Positions 25,480 through 33,706 of a stretch of 64,000 nt of DNA are shown here, one piece after another (positions within the stretch are counted from its first letter, which is position 1; each line of letters begins with the position of its first letter). This DNA comes from UBA668 sp041918155 (GTDB lineage Bacteria > Actinomycetota > Acidimicrobiia > Acidimicrobiales > Ilumatobacteraceae), in the NCBI GenBank assembly GCA_041918155.1, contig JAYRWH010000091.1, positions 1 to 64,000 of the forward strand, read 5' to 3'. The notes beneath the pieces are model-generated. The model ran no database searches, was not told the origin of the DNA, and saw nothing but the letters and a program-made list of their open reading frames with translations. A program made the translations under genes and the position numbers.

Positions 25480-25860
25480 ATGGCCGCCACCCTCGTCCCC
25501 CACACGCTGGCGCCCTACGTCGTGGTCGTTCCCTCCCGCCTGGCGCCGGCGCGCCGGCAGCCTTTGGTCTACGTGCGTCGGCGAGTGCTGGTCTCGCTGA
25601 TGCTCGTCGCCGTCGTCGTTGCTGTGTGGCTCGGCGCCGGCACCGTGCTGGCGAACCGTGGGGGCGATCCTGCCTCCGCCTCCACGGTTCGTCCGGCGCT
25701 TGCCCCGGCCCAGCTCTATGTGGCCCAGCCGGGCGACACGCTGTGGTCGATCGCCGCGCGCTACCACGGCTCGCGGCCGACGGCCCAGTACGTCGACCAA
25801 CTGGTCGGCCTCAACGGCGGCGCCTCGCTCGAGGTCGGCCAAGCCATCACGTTGCCCTGA
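25480..25860 (+). CDS. SOS-controlled membrane LysM protein (YneA/ChiZ-like division inhibitor candidate)
   Basis: A 126-residue protein with a short cytoplasmic basic N-terminus, one membrane helix (about residues 37-58) and a C-terminal LysM domain (about 78-125; YVAQPGDTLWSIAARYHG, then VGQAITLP). It is divergent from lexA and its promoter carries LexA boxes. This architecture and position match known SOS cell-division suppressors next to lexA: YneA of Bacillus and ChiZ (Rv2719c) of mycobacteria. Sequence similarity to these is not demonstrated here. It would bind peptidoglycan and delay division during DNA damage. Confidence 0.82.
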   Translation: MAATLVPHTLAPYVVVVPSRLAPARRQPLVYVRRRVLVSLMLVAVVVAVWLGAGTVLANRGGDPASASTVRPALAPAQLYVAQPGDTLWSIAARYHGSRPTAQYVDQLVGLNGGASLEVGQAITLP

Positions 25861-25869
25861 GGGTCGGGA

Positions 25870-25875
25870 TAGCGT
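25870..25875 (+). promoter_or_regulatory. -10 hexamer of nrdR, leaderless type
   Basis: TAGCGT ends 8 bases before the ATG at 25884. It gives nrdR a promoter of its own besides possible read-through from the SOS gene 23 bases upstream. Confidence 0.45.
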
Positions 25876-25883
25876 GGGTACCC

Positions 25884-26342
25884 ATGCGGTGCCCGAAGTG
25901 TTCGGCTGACGATACGAAAGTGATCGACTCGCGTGACGCAGAGGAGGGCACCACCATCCGCCGGCGCCGGTCCTGCCTCGCCTGCGGCCACCGGTTCACC
26001 ACCTATGAGCGGGCCGAGGAAGTGCCGCTCGTGGTGCTGAAGAGCGACGGTCGGCGCGAGCCGTTCGACCGCACGAAGCTCGTCGCCGGTCTGGCCGCGG
26101 CGTGCAAGGGCCGCCCGGTCGCGCCCGAGCAGATCCTGCGACTCGCGGAAGCCGTGGAGGACGAGGTGCGCCTGCGCGGGCCGGAGGTTCCATCCCAGGA
26201 GGTCGGCCGGGAGGTACTGGAGCGCCTGCGCAGCCTCGACGAGGTCGCCTACCTGCGCTTCGCCAGCGTCTACAAGGGCTTCGATGCCGCGGCCGATTTC
26301 CAGCGCGAGCTGGTGTTGCTGAAGAAGCTGCAGGAATCGTGA
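25884..26342 (+). CDS. nrdR: Ribonucleotide reductase transcriptional repressor NrdR
   Basis: Represses ribonucleotide reductase genes in response to the dATP/ATP balance. The 152-residue protein has an N-terminal zinc ribbon (C3, C6, C31, C34; RCPKCSADDTKVIDSR) and an ATP-cone domain (VLKSDGRREPFDRTKLVAGL to RFASVYKGFDAAADF). Its probable target nrdJ lies 4.5 kb downstream. The next gene overlaps it by GTGA. Confidence 0.96.
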   Translation: MRCPKCSADDTKVIDSRDAEEGTTIRRRRSCLACGHRFTTYERAEEVPLVVLKSDGRREPFDRTKLVAGLAAACKGRPVAPEQILRLAEAVEDEVRLRGPEVPSQEVGREVLERLRSLDEVAYLRFASVYKGFDAAADFQRELVLLKKLQES

Positions 26343-27199
26343 AGCGTGGTGTGGCCGCGGCGGTCGCCGCCGGCCTGACGCTCGCTGCGTGCAGCTCCGA
26401 TGCGGCGAACTCGTCGTCGGCCGCTGTCGGCGCCACCGAGGGTGTCGCCACGTCGGTGGTCGCCACGACGAGCAACAGCTCGACCACGAGCACGTCCACC
26501 ACTTCGACGTTGCCGCCGACCACGACGACGACGATTCCCGGTTTCCTCGGCGAGGAGGTCATCGGTACGTCCGCCCAGGGTCGCCCGATCACCGCCTACC
26601 ACCGCGGTACGGCCGGAGGCATCGTGGTCCTGGTGGTGGGGGTGATCCACGGCAACGAGGACGACGGGTTGGCGGTGATCGACCTGCTGCGCACGATGCC
26701 GCTACCGCCTGGCTACGACCTGTGGCTGATGCCGATGCTGAATCCAGATGGGCAGGCCAACCAGACGCGCGGGAACGGCAACGGCGTCGATCTCAACCGC
26801 AACTTCCCCTACGACTGGGGTCCGATCGGCGCCCCGGGCGACAACCAGTACAGCGGGAGCGGCCCGGGGAGCGAGCCCGAGACGCAGGCGTTCATCGCGT
26901 TCACCCAGCGCGTCCAGCCGCGTCTCACGCTCTGGTACCACCAGAACGCGTTCCTCGTGCAACCCTCGCAGCGCGCCGATGGCCCGCTGCGCCAGAAGTA
27001 CGCCGAGCTCACCGGTCTGCCGTACGAGACGCTCAGTGGTACCGGTTCCACGTTCTCGGGCATCGCCGCCACCTGGGTGCGCACCCAAGTCCCCGGCGCG
27101 ATGTCGTTCATCGTCGAACTCGGCGATGACCTGCCACATGATCTGGCCCTCATCCATGCCAACGCCGTGATGACCGTCATGCAGATGGTCACGGCCTGA
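26339..27199 (+). CDS. M14-family zinc carboxypeptidase lipoprotein
   Basis: A 286-residue exported metallopeptidase. The lipobox LAAC puts the lipidated cysteine at residue 18, followed by a Ser/Thr-rich spacer to about residue 66. The M14 core has zinc ligands His104 and Glu107 in HGNEDDG and a third His in LWYHQNAF. The substrate-binding NPDG...GVDLNRNF segment and the catalytic glutamate in FIVELGDD are also present. It probably trims peptides at the cell surface, for instance peptidoglycan stem peptides as MpaA-type members do, but substrate is not proven. GTG overlaps nrdR by 4 bases. Confidence 0.85.
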   Translation: MKRGVAAAVAAGLTLAACSSDAANSSSAAVGATEGVATSVVATTSNSSTTSTSTTSTLPPTTTTTIPGFLGEEVIGTSAQGRPITAYHRGTAGGIVVLVVGVIHGNEDDGLAVIDLLRTMPLPPGYDLWLMPMLNPDGQANQTRGNGNGVDLNRNFPYDWGPIGAPGDNQYSGSGPGSEPETQAFIAFTQRVQPRLTLWYHQNAFLVQPSQRADGPLRQKYAELTGLPYETLSGTGSTFSGIAATWVRTQVPGAMSFIVELGDDLPHDLALIHANAVMTVMQMVTA

Positions 27200-27205
27200 G
27201 TCCGG

Positions 27206-27886
27206 TCAGCGCGCTCGCGAGTACCGGGTGAAGAGAAAGCCGTCGTCCTCGATCACGTGAGCGAGTTGCATCCGTAGGGCGAGCGCGGGTGCGCCGACCA
27301 CGAGGCGTTGGCCGTCGCCGCCGCTGATCTGGGGCGAGATGGTGAGGTTCAACTCGTCGATGAGGTCGGCCGCGGCGAGCAGCCCGTTGATCGTGGCCCC
27401 GCCCTCGGCCTGCACGACCTTCGTGCCCCACCGGTGGGTCATCTCGGCGAGCGCTGCCGCGATGTCGATGTGACCATGCCCGGCGCGTATGGAGTCGACC
27501 GGGACCTCGGGCGCGTCGACAGGCAGGACGACGACTGCCCGGCCGGAGGTGAACAGGGGCGTGGTGAAGTCGAGCCGCCCGCTGCGGCTGACGACAGCGA
27601 TGCGCTGGTCGGCCCGCTTGGGTGGGCCGTAGCGCTCCTCGCGCACGGTCGCTGCACCTACCAGGATCACGTCCGCGAACGAGCGCAGGGTGAGCAGCAG
27701 CGCCTGGTCGGTGGGGTTGGAGAGCCCGCGCGACGTGGTGTCGACGACGGTCGAGCCGTCGAGCGAGGCCACCATGCAGAGCGACACCCACGGCCGACCG
27801 GGCGGCGCCTCGCGGACGACGTCGTACTCGCTGCGTAGGTTGAGCGCACTGTCCTCGGCGGTGGGGTGGGGAAACAGGCGTCGCAT
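27206..27886 (-). CDS. RibD C-terminal (pyrimidine reductase) family protein
   Basis: A 226-residue NADPH-dependent reductase of the RibD_C/dihydrofolate-reductase fold. Motifs are WVSLCMVASLDGSTV, VILVGAATVREERYGPP, and VVQAEGGATINGLLAAADLIDELNL. In riboflavin synthesis the domain reduces the ribosylamino-pyrimidine; stand-alone actinobacterial copies often have unassigned roles. No deaminase domain or other rib gene is present. The ATG at 27886 matches the family start; further in-frame starts lie up to 36 bases upstream. Confidence 0.8.
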   Translation of the reverse strand: MRRLFPHPTAEDSALNLRSEYDVVREAPPGRPWVSLCMVASLDGSTVVDTTSRGLSNPTDQALLLTLRSFADVILVGAATVREERYGPPKRADQRIAVVSRSGRLDFTTPLFTSGRAVVVLPVDAPEVPVDSIRAGHGHIDIAAALAEMTHRWGTKVVQAEGGATINGLLAAADLIDELNLTISPQISGGDGQRLVVGAPALALRMQLAHVIEDDGFLFTRYSRAR

Positions 27887-27906
27887 TAGTGGAAGGATGC
27901 CACCCC

Positions 27907-30213
27907 ATGGGGACCGATCCACACACCGTTGCGTCAGCCACCCGAGTGGCCTACCGCACTTGCCCGCTCTGCGAGGCCGGCTGCGGGCTCGAAATCACCG
28001 TCGAAGGCGACGCCGTCGTGCGCATCCGGGGCGACCGCGACGACGTGTTCAGCAAGGGCTTCTTGTGTCCCAAGGGCAGCACGCTGAAGCAGTTGCACGA
28101 CGACCCCGACCGCCTGCGCCGCCCGTTGGTGAAACGCGACGGCGTGCACGTGGAGGTGGACTGGGACGAAGCCTGGGCGGTGGTGGCCGACCGCCTTGCG
28201 CAGGTCATCGCCGAACACGGCCGCGAGTCGGTCGGTGTGTACATGGGCAATCCCTGCGCCCACAACCTGTCGGCGATGCTCTACAACCGCTCGCTCGTGC
28301 AGGGCCTCGGCACTCGCCGCCGCTTCAGTGCCTCTACGGTCGATCAGATGCCCCGCCAGGTGGCCGCGGGCTATGTCTTCGGTGCACCGCTCACGGTGCC
28401 GGTGCCGGACCTCGATCGCACGGACTACCTCGTGCTCATCGGCGCCAACCCGTACGCGTCGAACGGCAGCTTGTGCACGGCCCCCGACTTCCCCGGTCGT
28501 ATCGAGGCAATCCGAGCTCGTGGCGGCACCGTCGTGGTGGTCGACCCACGGCGCACCCGCACCGCGGAGGAAGCCGACCGCTGGTTGCCGATCCGGCCGG
28601 GCACCGATGCCCTGCTGCTCGCGGCCATCGTGTCCGTGCTCGTGGCCGAGGGCCTCGCCGACGTGGGCGAACATGTCGCCGGCCACCTCAGCGGTCTCGA
28701 TGACGTGATCGCCGCGTGCGCGCCGTTCACCCCGGATGCCGTCGCCGCCGCCACCGGACTCGCCGCCGACGACATCCGCGGCCTGGCCCGCGAGCTGTCC
28801 GCCGCGCCCGCCGCCGCGGTCTACGCGCGGATGGGTGCCTGTACCTCGGGGCTCGCCGGTACCTCGTTCGGCACGGCGGCTTCTTGGCTGACCGACGTGG
28901 TGAACATCCTCACCGGCAACCTCGACCGGCCGGGCGGTGCGATGTTCACGACGCCGGTGGCCGGCGGGGCGAACACCCGCGGGCGCATGGGCGTCGGCAA
29001 GGGCTTCTCCACGGGGCGGGGCGCCACAGTGGTGCGTGCCCTGCCGGAGGTGATGGGGGAGTATCCCGCGTCCGCGATGGCCGAGGAGATCACGGCCGCC
29101 GGCGACCAGCGAATGCGGGCGATGATCACGGTCGCGGGCAATCCGGTGCTCAGTACGCCCGACGGGGCTGCGCTCGATGCCGCGTTGGCCGAGCTGGACT
29201 TCATGGTGAGCGTCGACATCTACCTCAACGAGACGACCCGTCACGCCGACGTGATCCTGCCGCCGCCGTCGCAGCTACAGCGGGGCCACTACGACCTCGC
29301 CCTTCTCCAGTTCGCCGTGCGCAATGTCGCCAACTTCAGCGAGCCGGTGCTGCCGATCGCGGAAGGGCAACCCGACGAGTGGGAGATCCTCGCCCGCCTC
29401 GGCCTGGTCGGCGCGGGCATGGGCATCGACGTCGATCCGGCCGCCGTGGACGCGCTCGGGCTGGAGGGGCTGGTACGCAGCGCGGTGAGCGACCCGTGGT
29501 CGCCGGTGCACGGTCGCGATGTGGATGAACTGCTCGCCGCACTCGGCGACGAGCCGGGCCCGGCGCGCACTCTCGACTTCATGCTGCAGACCGGCCCATT
29601 CGGCGCCGCCTTCGGCGCCAACCCCGGCGGGGCGAGCCTGGACGAGCTGCGCGCCAACCCGCACGGGGTTGACTACGGCGCGCTCGTGCCGCGCCTGCCC
29701 GACGTGCTGCGCACCGCCAGCGGCACGATCGAGCTGAACCACCCGGTGCTGATGGCCGAGCTGCCGCGACTGGCGGCGGCGATGGCCGCAACCGACGACG
29801 CGGCCACGGCTGCCGGCGACACCGGCATGGTGCTCATCGGGCGACGCGATCTGCTCAGCAACAACTCGTGGATGCACAACATCGAGGTGTTGGTGAAGGG
29901 CAAGGAGCGCTGCACGTTGCTGGTGCACCCCAACGACGCGGCACGGCTGGGTCTGGCGGAAGGCGCGCTGGCCAAGGTGGCGAGCCGGGTCGGTGAACTA
30001 GTGGCGCCGGTCTGCATCAGCGATGAGGTGCGTGAAGGGGTGGTGAGCCTGCCCCATGGCTGGGGTCACGGGGTGGCCGGTACCCGGATGGGTGTCGCCG
30101 CCGGGCGGGCCGGGGTGAACAGCAACCTGCTGAGCGATCCCGAGCAGTTCGACCCGTTGTCGGGGAATGCCGTGCTGAACGGCATTCCGGTGACGATCAG
30201 CGCCGCGCACTAG
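27907..30213 (+). CDS. Molybdopterin-dependent oxidoreductase (FdhF/BisC superfamily), orphan
   Basis: A 768-residue catalytic subunit of the DMSO-reductase superfamily. The N-terminal [4Fe-4S] motif is CPLCEAGCGLEI, completed by CPKGS about 40 residues on. VYMGNPCAHNLSAMLYN, STVDQMPRQ and LIGANPYASNGS are cofactor-domain motifs, and NETTRHADVILPPPSQLQ and RRDLLSNNSWMHN lie in the later domains. It should bind bis-MGD and move two electrons, but no electron-transfer or membrane subunit and no cofactor-synthesis gene is nearby, so the substrate is unknown. GGAAGG precedes the ATG; the RibD-like gene is divergent. Confidence 0.85.
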   Translation: MGTDPHTVASATRVAYRTCPLCEAGCGLEITVEGDAVVRIRGDRDDVFSKGFLCPKGSTLKQLHDDPDRLRRPLVKRDGVHVEVDWDEAWAVVADRLAQVIAEHGRESVGVYMGNPCAHNLSAMLYNRSLVQGLGTRRRFSASTVDQMPRQVAAGYVFGAPLTVPVPDLDRTDYLVLIGANPYASNGSLCTAPDFPGRIEAIRARGGTVVVVDPRRTRTAEEADRWLPIRPGTDALLLAAIVSVLVAEGLADVGEHVAGHLSGLDDVIAACAPFTPDAVAAATGLAADDIRGLARELSAAPAAAVYARMGACTSGLAGTSFGTAASWLTDVVNILTGNLDRPGGAMFTTPVAGGANTRGRMGVGKGFSTGRGATVVRALPEVMGEYPASAMAEEITAAGDQRMRAMITVAGNPVLSTPDGAALDAALAELDFMVSVDIYLNETTRHADVILPPPSQLQRGHYDLALLQFAVRNVANFSEPVLPIAEGQPDEWEILARLGLVGAGMGIDVDPAAVDALGLEGLVRSAVSDPWSPVHGRDVDELLAALGDEPGPARTLDFMLQTGPFGAAFGANPGGASLDELRANPHGVDYGALVPRLPDVLRTASGTIELNHPVLMAELPRLAAAMAATDDAATAAGDTGMVLIGRRDLLSNNSWMHNIEVLVKGKERCTLLVHPNDAARLGLAEGALAKVASRVGELVAPVCISDEVREGVVSLPHGWGHGVAGTRMGVAAGRAGVNSNLLSDPEQFDPLSGNAVLNGIPVTISAAH

Positions 30214-30235
30214 GCGGTTGCCGTCACCAGGTGCC

Positions 30236-30252
30236 TGTGGATATGTGGACAA
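30236..30252 (-). promoter_or_regulatory. Pair of DnaA-box-like 9-mers
   Basis: TGTGGATATGTGGACAA read on the minus strand gives TTGTCCACA, the actinobacterial DnaA-box consensus, followed by ATATCCACA, one mismatch from the classical TTATCCACA. A third, weaker match (CCGTCCACA) is at 30304-30312. They lie about 300 bases before the nrdJ promoter. Confidence 0.4.
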
Positions 30253-30378
30253 CTCCTGCGTTGTTGTGGCAGGTTCACGGTCAGTTCACCCTCGATCCAC
30301 TGGCCGTCCACATGACAATTCACAAGGTTGTACCCCTTCCTCCCCACAGGCAGTCGGCCCTAGGGTGGACTCGTCGGT

Positions 30379-30510
30379 GGCAGCGGCGCAAGGAAGTGGA
30401 TGGACAGTCGTGAGGGTGAACGGGAGGCGAGGCAGTGCCAGTGCCGCCCGTTCGCGGCGCACGGCTGTGGGGCCGGCGGGTCCCTGACCTGCTTGCTTGC
30501 GCCGCTGGCC
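30379..30510 (+). ncRNA. Predicted structured RNA region upstream of nrdJ
   Basis: Bases 30379-30396 pair with 30492-30510 in a stem of about 17 pairs with one mismatch and one bulge (core CAGCGGCGCAA/TTGCGCCGCTG). Inside, GAACGGG and CCCGTTC (30418-30424 and 30447-30453) form a second stem that can be extended by GGC/GCC, and CGGC/GCCG (30462-30475) a third. TAGGGT at 30361-30366 could be the -10 box of a transcript beginning at the outer stem. I match it to no known family (not 6S, SRP, RNase P or tmRNA). It could be a small RNA or part of a long nrdJ leader. Confidence 0.35.
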
Positions 30511-30562
30511 CATCGAGTGCAGTCGGGTCGGCGAGAAAGGCGAAAACCGCGCAGGTTGGCCA

Positions 30563-30592
30563 TTGACAGGGCTGTAACTACAGTGCTGTAAT
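30563..30592 (+). promoter_or_regulatory. nrdJ promoter
   Basis: TTGACA (-35, 30563-30568) and TGTAAT (-10, 30587-30592) with an 18-base spacer form the best promoter in this gap. The transcript would carry a leader of about 195 bases with two hairpins before nrdJ. Confidence 0.65.
30572..30583. promoter_or_regulatory. Palindrome in the nrdJ promoter spacer
   Basis: CTGTA-AC-TACAG is a perfect inverted repeat between the -35 and -10 hexamers, where a repressor would block transcription. It does not look like the usual AT-rich NrdR box, so NrdR binding is only a possibility. Confidence 0.4.
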
Positions 30593-30598
30593 CTCACA

Positions 30599-30610
30599 AC
30601 CACTTGTGGT
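30599..30610 (+). promoter_or_regulatory. Short palindrome near the nrdJ transcription start
   Basis: ACCAC-TT-GTGGT lies 7 bases after the -10 box, at the expected start. The same arms recur in the hairpin at 30633-30657, so this could be a repeated operator or competing RNA stems. Confidence 0.35.
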
Positions 30611-30632
30611 GTCGGCGCGATCAGGGGCCGCC

Positions 30633-30657
30633 TGGCCACCACATCTTGTGGTGGCCA
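30633..30657 (+). promoter_or_regulatory. Strong leader hairpin before nrdJ
   Basis: TGGCCACCACA (30633-30643) pairs perfectly with TGTGGTGGCCA (30647-30657) around a TCT loop. No U tract follows, so it is more likely a stabilising or regulatory leader structure than a simple terminator. Confidence 0.5.
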
Positions 30658-30795
30658 TCAGCCCCCACAAACGGCATACAACCGCCATAGAGCAGCATCG
30701 ACGGCCTCGCCGCCGAAGCGCCGGATCCGCAACCGGCAACGAACGAACCGCACGAAACCCTTCGAACCCCCACCCTTTGCAACAAGGAGCACGAC

Positions 30796-33672
30796 ATGTC
30801 GCTGGCGCCAGATCGCCTCGCTATCGGGATCACCCGCCACTTCACCGCCCCGGGTGTCCACCCGTATGACGAGGTGGAGTGGGAGCGTCGCGACGCGCGC
30901 ATTTCCAACTGGAAGGACGGCACGGTCGCCTTCGAGCAGTTGGGTGTCGAGTTCCCCACGTTCTGGTCGCTGAACGCCACCAACATCGTCGCCCAGAAGT
31001 ACTTCCGCGGCACCCTCGGCACCGTCGAGCGCGAAGAGTCGCTGAAGCAGGTCATCGACCGCGTGGCGGACACGATCACCACGTGGGGCGACGACGGCGG
31101 TTACTTCGCCGACCAGGCGGAGTCCGACGCGTTCAACAACGAGCTGAAGTACATCCTCGTCACCCAGCGGGCGGCGTTCAACAGCCCGGTGTGGTTCAAC
31201 ATCGGCGTCAAGGGTGTGCCCCAGCAGGCGAGTGCGTGCTTCATCCTCGCGGTCGAGGACACGATGGACGGCATCCTCAACTGGTACAAGGAAGAGGGCG
31301 TCATCTTCAAGGGTGGCTCCGGTTCGGGCATCAACCTGTCCAACATCCGCTCCAGCTACGAGCTGCTCAACGGCGGCGGCACGGCGAGCGGCCCGGTCAG
31401 CTTCATGCGCGGCGCCGACGCATCGGCGGGCACGATCAAGAGCGGCGGCAAGACCCGCCGCGCGGCGAAGATGGTCATCCTCAACATCGACCACCCCGAT
31501 GTCGAGGAGTTCATCTGGTGCAAGGTGAAAGAAGAGCGCAAGGCGCGTGTGCTGCGCGACGCGGGCTTCGACATGGATCTCGACGGCGCCGACAGCTTCA
31601 GCATCCAGTACCAGAACGCGAACAACTCGGTGCGCGTCAGCGACGACTTCATGAAGGCCGTCGAAGACGATGCCGAGTGGTCGTTCAAGGCCGTGATCGA
31701 CGGCTCGCCCGTGCGCACGGTGCGGGCCCGTGATTTGTGGCGCGACATCGCCCAGGCGTCGTGGGAGTGCGCCGACCCCGGCCTGCAGTTCGACACCACG
31801 ATCAACAAGTGGCACACCGCCCACGCCAGCGGCCGCATCAACGGCAGCAACCCGTGCAGCGAGTACATGCACATCGACAACTCGGCGTGCAACCTGGCCA
31901 GCATCAACTTGCTGCACTACCTCGACGAGGAAGGCGTGTTCGACGTCGAGGCGTACATGCACACCATCGAGGTCATGTTCACCGCCCAGGAGATCCTCGT
32001 CGGCCGGGCCGATTACCCGACCGAGAAGATCGGCGAGAACAGCCGCAAGTTCCGCCAGCTCGGTCTCGGCTACGCCAACCTCGGCGCGACGCTGATGGCA
32101 CTCGGCCTGCCCTACGACAGCGACGAGGGCCGGGCCTGGGCGGCGGCGATCACCTCGCTGATGACCGGCCACGCCTACGCCACGAGCGCCCGCACCGCCA
32201 GCCGCATGGGCCCGTTCTCCGGGTTCAGCGAGAACGAGCAGCACATGCTCGACGTGCTTCGCATGCACCGCGACGCACACAACGTGATCGCCAACCACCC
32301 TGGCGTGCCTGCCGAACTCGTCGAGGCCGGCTTCGCCGCGTGGGGCGCGGCGGTACGCGACGGTGAGGAGTACGGCGTGCGCAACGCGCAGGCCTCGGTG
32401 CTCGCCCCTACCGGCACGATCGGCCTGATGATGGACTGCGACACCACCGGCATCGAGCCCGACCTCGGCCTGGTGAAGATGAAGAAGCTCGTCGGTGGCG
32501 GCAACATGACGATCGTCAACCAGACGATCCCACGTGCGCTGCGCAAGCTCGGCTACACGCCGGCGCAGATCGACGAGATCGTCGCCTACATCGACAGCGA
32601 GAAGAGCATCCTCGGGGCGCCGCACCTGGCCGCCGAGCACGTGGCCGTGTTCGCCTGCAGCATGGGCGACAACACGATCCACTACGAGGGCCATGTGCGG
32701 ATGATGGGTGCGGTGCAGCCGTTCATCTCCGGCGCGATCTCCAAGACGGTGAACATGCCCGAAGAGGCGTCGGTAGAAGATGTCGAGCAGCTCCACCAGC
32801 TGTCGTGGAAGCTCGGCCTGAAGGCCGTGGCCATCTATCGCGACAACTGCAAGGTCGGCCAGCCGCTCAGCACGGCCAAGAAGGACGGCGCCGAGGCACC
32901 GGCGGCCGGCACGTCCTGGTCCGAGGCCGCCCCGCAGATCGTCGAGCGCATCGTCGAACGTGTGGTGCACCAACCGATCCGCCAGAAGCTGCCGCGCACC
33001 CGCCGGGCGCGCACGTTCGAGTTCCGCGTGGCCGACTGCAAGGGCTTCGCCAACATCGGCGAGTACGCCGATGGCCGCCCCGGCGAGATCTTCCTGACCG
33101 TGTCCAAGCAGGGCTCCACCCTCAGCGGCATCATGGATGCCTTCGCCAAGAGCATCAGCTATGGCCTGCAGTACGGCGTACCCGTGCGTGCGTTCGTCGA
33201 GGCGTTCACGAACATGCGCTTCGAGCCCGCCGGCATGACCGACGACCCCGACATCCGCTTCGCGTCGTCGATCATGGATTACCTGTTCCGCCGCCTGGCG
33301 CTCGAGTACATGACCTACGACGAGCGCGCCGAGATGGGCATCTTCTCCATCGACGAGCGCCTGCAGCCGACCCTGCCAGGTGTCGACGAGGCCACGTGGG
33401 AGACCCGCCAGGGCACCGACATCGCCTCGGACCCCAAGACGATCCCCTCGGCCGAAGATCTGTTGGTGCAGATGGAACTGGGTGTGGCGCCGGCCGCGCC
33501 GAACAACGACATCACCAACCCCGGCGGAGTCGCCCGCCCGCTCGACCTCACGCCCAAGCCGGCGGTGCGCCACAGCGACGCCCCGATGTGCATGCAGTGC
33601 GGTGTCCAGATGGTGCGCGCGGGCAGCTGCCACGCCTGCCCCAGCTGCGGCACCACCAGCGGCTGCAGCTGA
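30796..33672 (+). CDS. nrdJ: Adenosylcobalamin-dependent (class II) ribonucleotide reductase
   Basis: Makes deoxynucleotides from ribonucleotides using adenosylcobalamin, without oxygen. The 958-residue protein has AFNSPVWFNIGVKG, the phosphate-binding GGSGSGINLSNIRSSYE, the active-site NGSNPCSEYMH loop, LAPTGTIGLMMDCDTTGIEPD and a C-terminal zinc-ribbon tail (CMQCG...CPSCG) usual in long NrdJ proteins. AAGGAGC precedes the ATG. No class I RNR is in the window. NrdR at 25884 is its likely repressor. The need for B12 implies import or synthesis encoded elsewhere. Confidence 0.97.
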   Translation: MSLAPDRLAIGITRHFTAPGVHPYDEVEWERRDARISNWKDGTVAFEQLGVEFPTFWSLNATNIVAQKYFRGTLGTVEREESLKQVIDRVADTITTWGDDGGYFADQAESDAFNNELKYILVTQRAAFNSPVWFNIGVKGVPQQASACFILAVEDTMDGILNWYKEEGVIFKGGSGSGINLSNIRSSYELLNGGGTASGPVSFMRGADASAGTIKSGGKTRRAAKMVILNIDHPDVEEFIWCKVKEERKARVLRDAGFDMDLDGADSFSIQYQNANNSVRVSDDFMKAVEDDAEWSFKAVIDGSPVRTVRARDLWRDIAQASWECADPGLQFDTTINKWHTAHASGRINGSNPCSEYMHIDNSACNLASINLLHYLDEEGVFDVEAYMHTIEVMFTAQEILVGRADYPTEKIGENSRKFRQLGLGYANLGATLMALGLPYDSDEGRAWAAAITSLMTGHAYATSARTASRMGPFSGFSENEQHMLDVLRMHRDAHNVIANHPGVPAELVEAGFAAWGAAVRDGEEYGVRNAQASVLAPTGTIGLMMDCDTTGIEPDLGLVKMKKLVGGGNMTIVNQTIPRALRKLGYTPAQIDEIVAYIDSEKSILGAPHLAAEHVAVFACSMGDNTIHYEGHVRMMGAVQPFISGAISKTVNMPEEASVEDVEQLHQLSWKLGLKAVAIYRDNCKVGQPLSTAKKDGAEAPAAGTSWSEAAPQIVERIVERVVHQPIRQKLPRTRRARTFEFRVADCKGFANIGEYADGRPGEIFLTVSKQGSTLSGIMDAFAKSISYGLQYGVPVRAFVEAFTNMRFEPAGMTDDPDIRFASSIMDYLFRRLALEYMTYDERAEMGIFSIDERLQPTLPGVDEATWETRQGTDIASDPKTIPSAEDLLVQMELGVAPAAPNNDITNPGGVARPLDLTPKPAVRHSDAPMCMQCGVQMVRAGSCHACPSCGTTSGCS

Positions 33673-33706
33673 CGCCGCCGCGCACCTTCGTGCTGTACTG
33701 GAGCTC

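Noticed and set aside
30214..30380. Possible replication origin because of DnaA-like boxes
   Set aside because: Only two to three boxes, no AT-rich unwinding region and none of dnaA, dnaN or rpmH nearby.
30218..30591. Short plus-strand frames in the gap before nrdJ (60-89 codons)
   Set aside because: No Shine-Dalgarno or family signal, composition like random translation, and they cross the predicted RNA stems and the promoter.
30400..30790. Possible cobalamin riboswitch before nrdJ
   Set aside because: The conserved B12-box and core elements could not be found, and a B12-off switch would make little sense for a B12-dependent enzyme.
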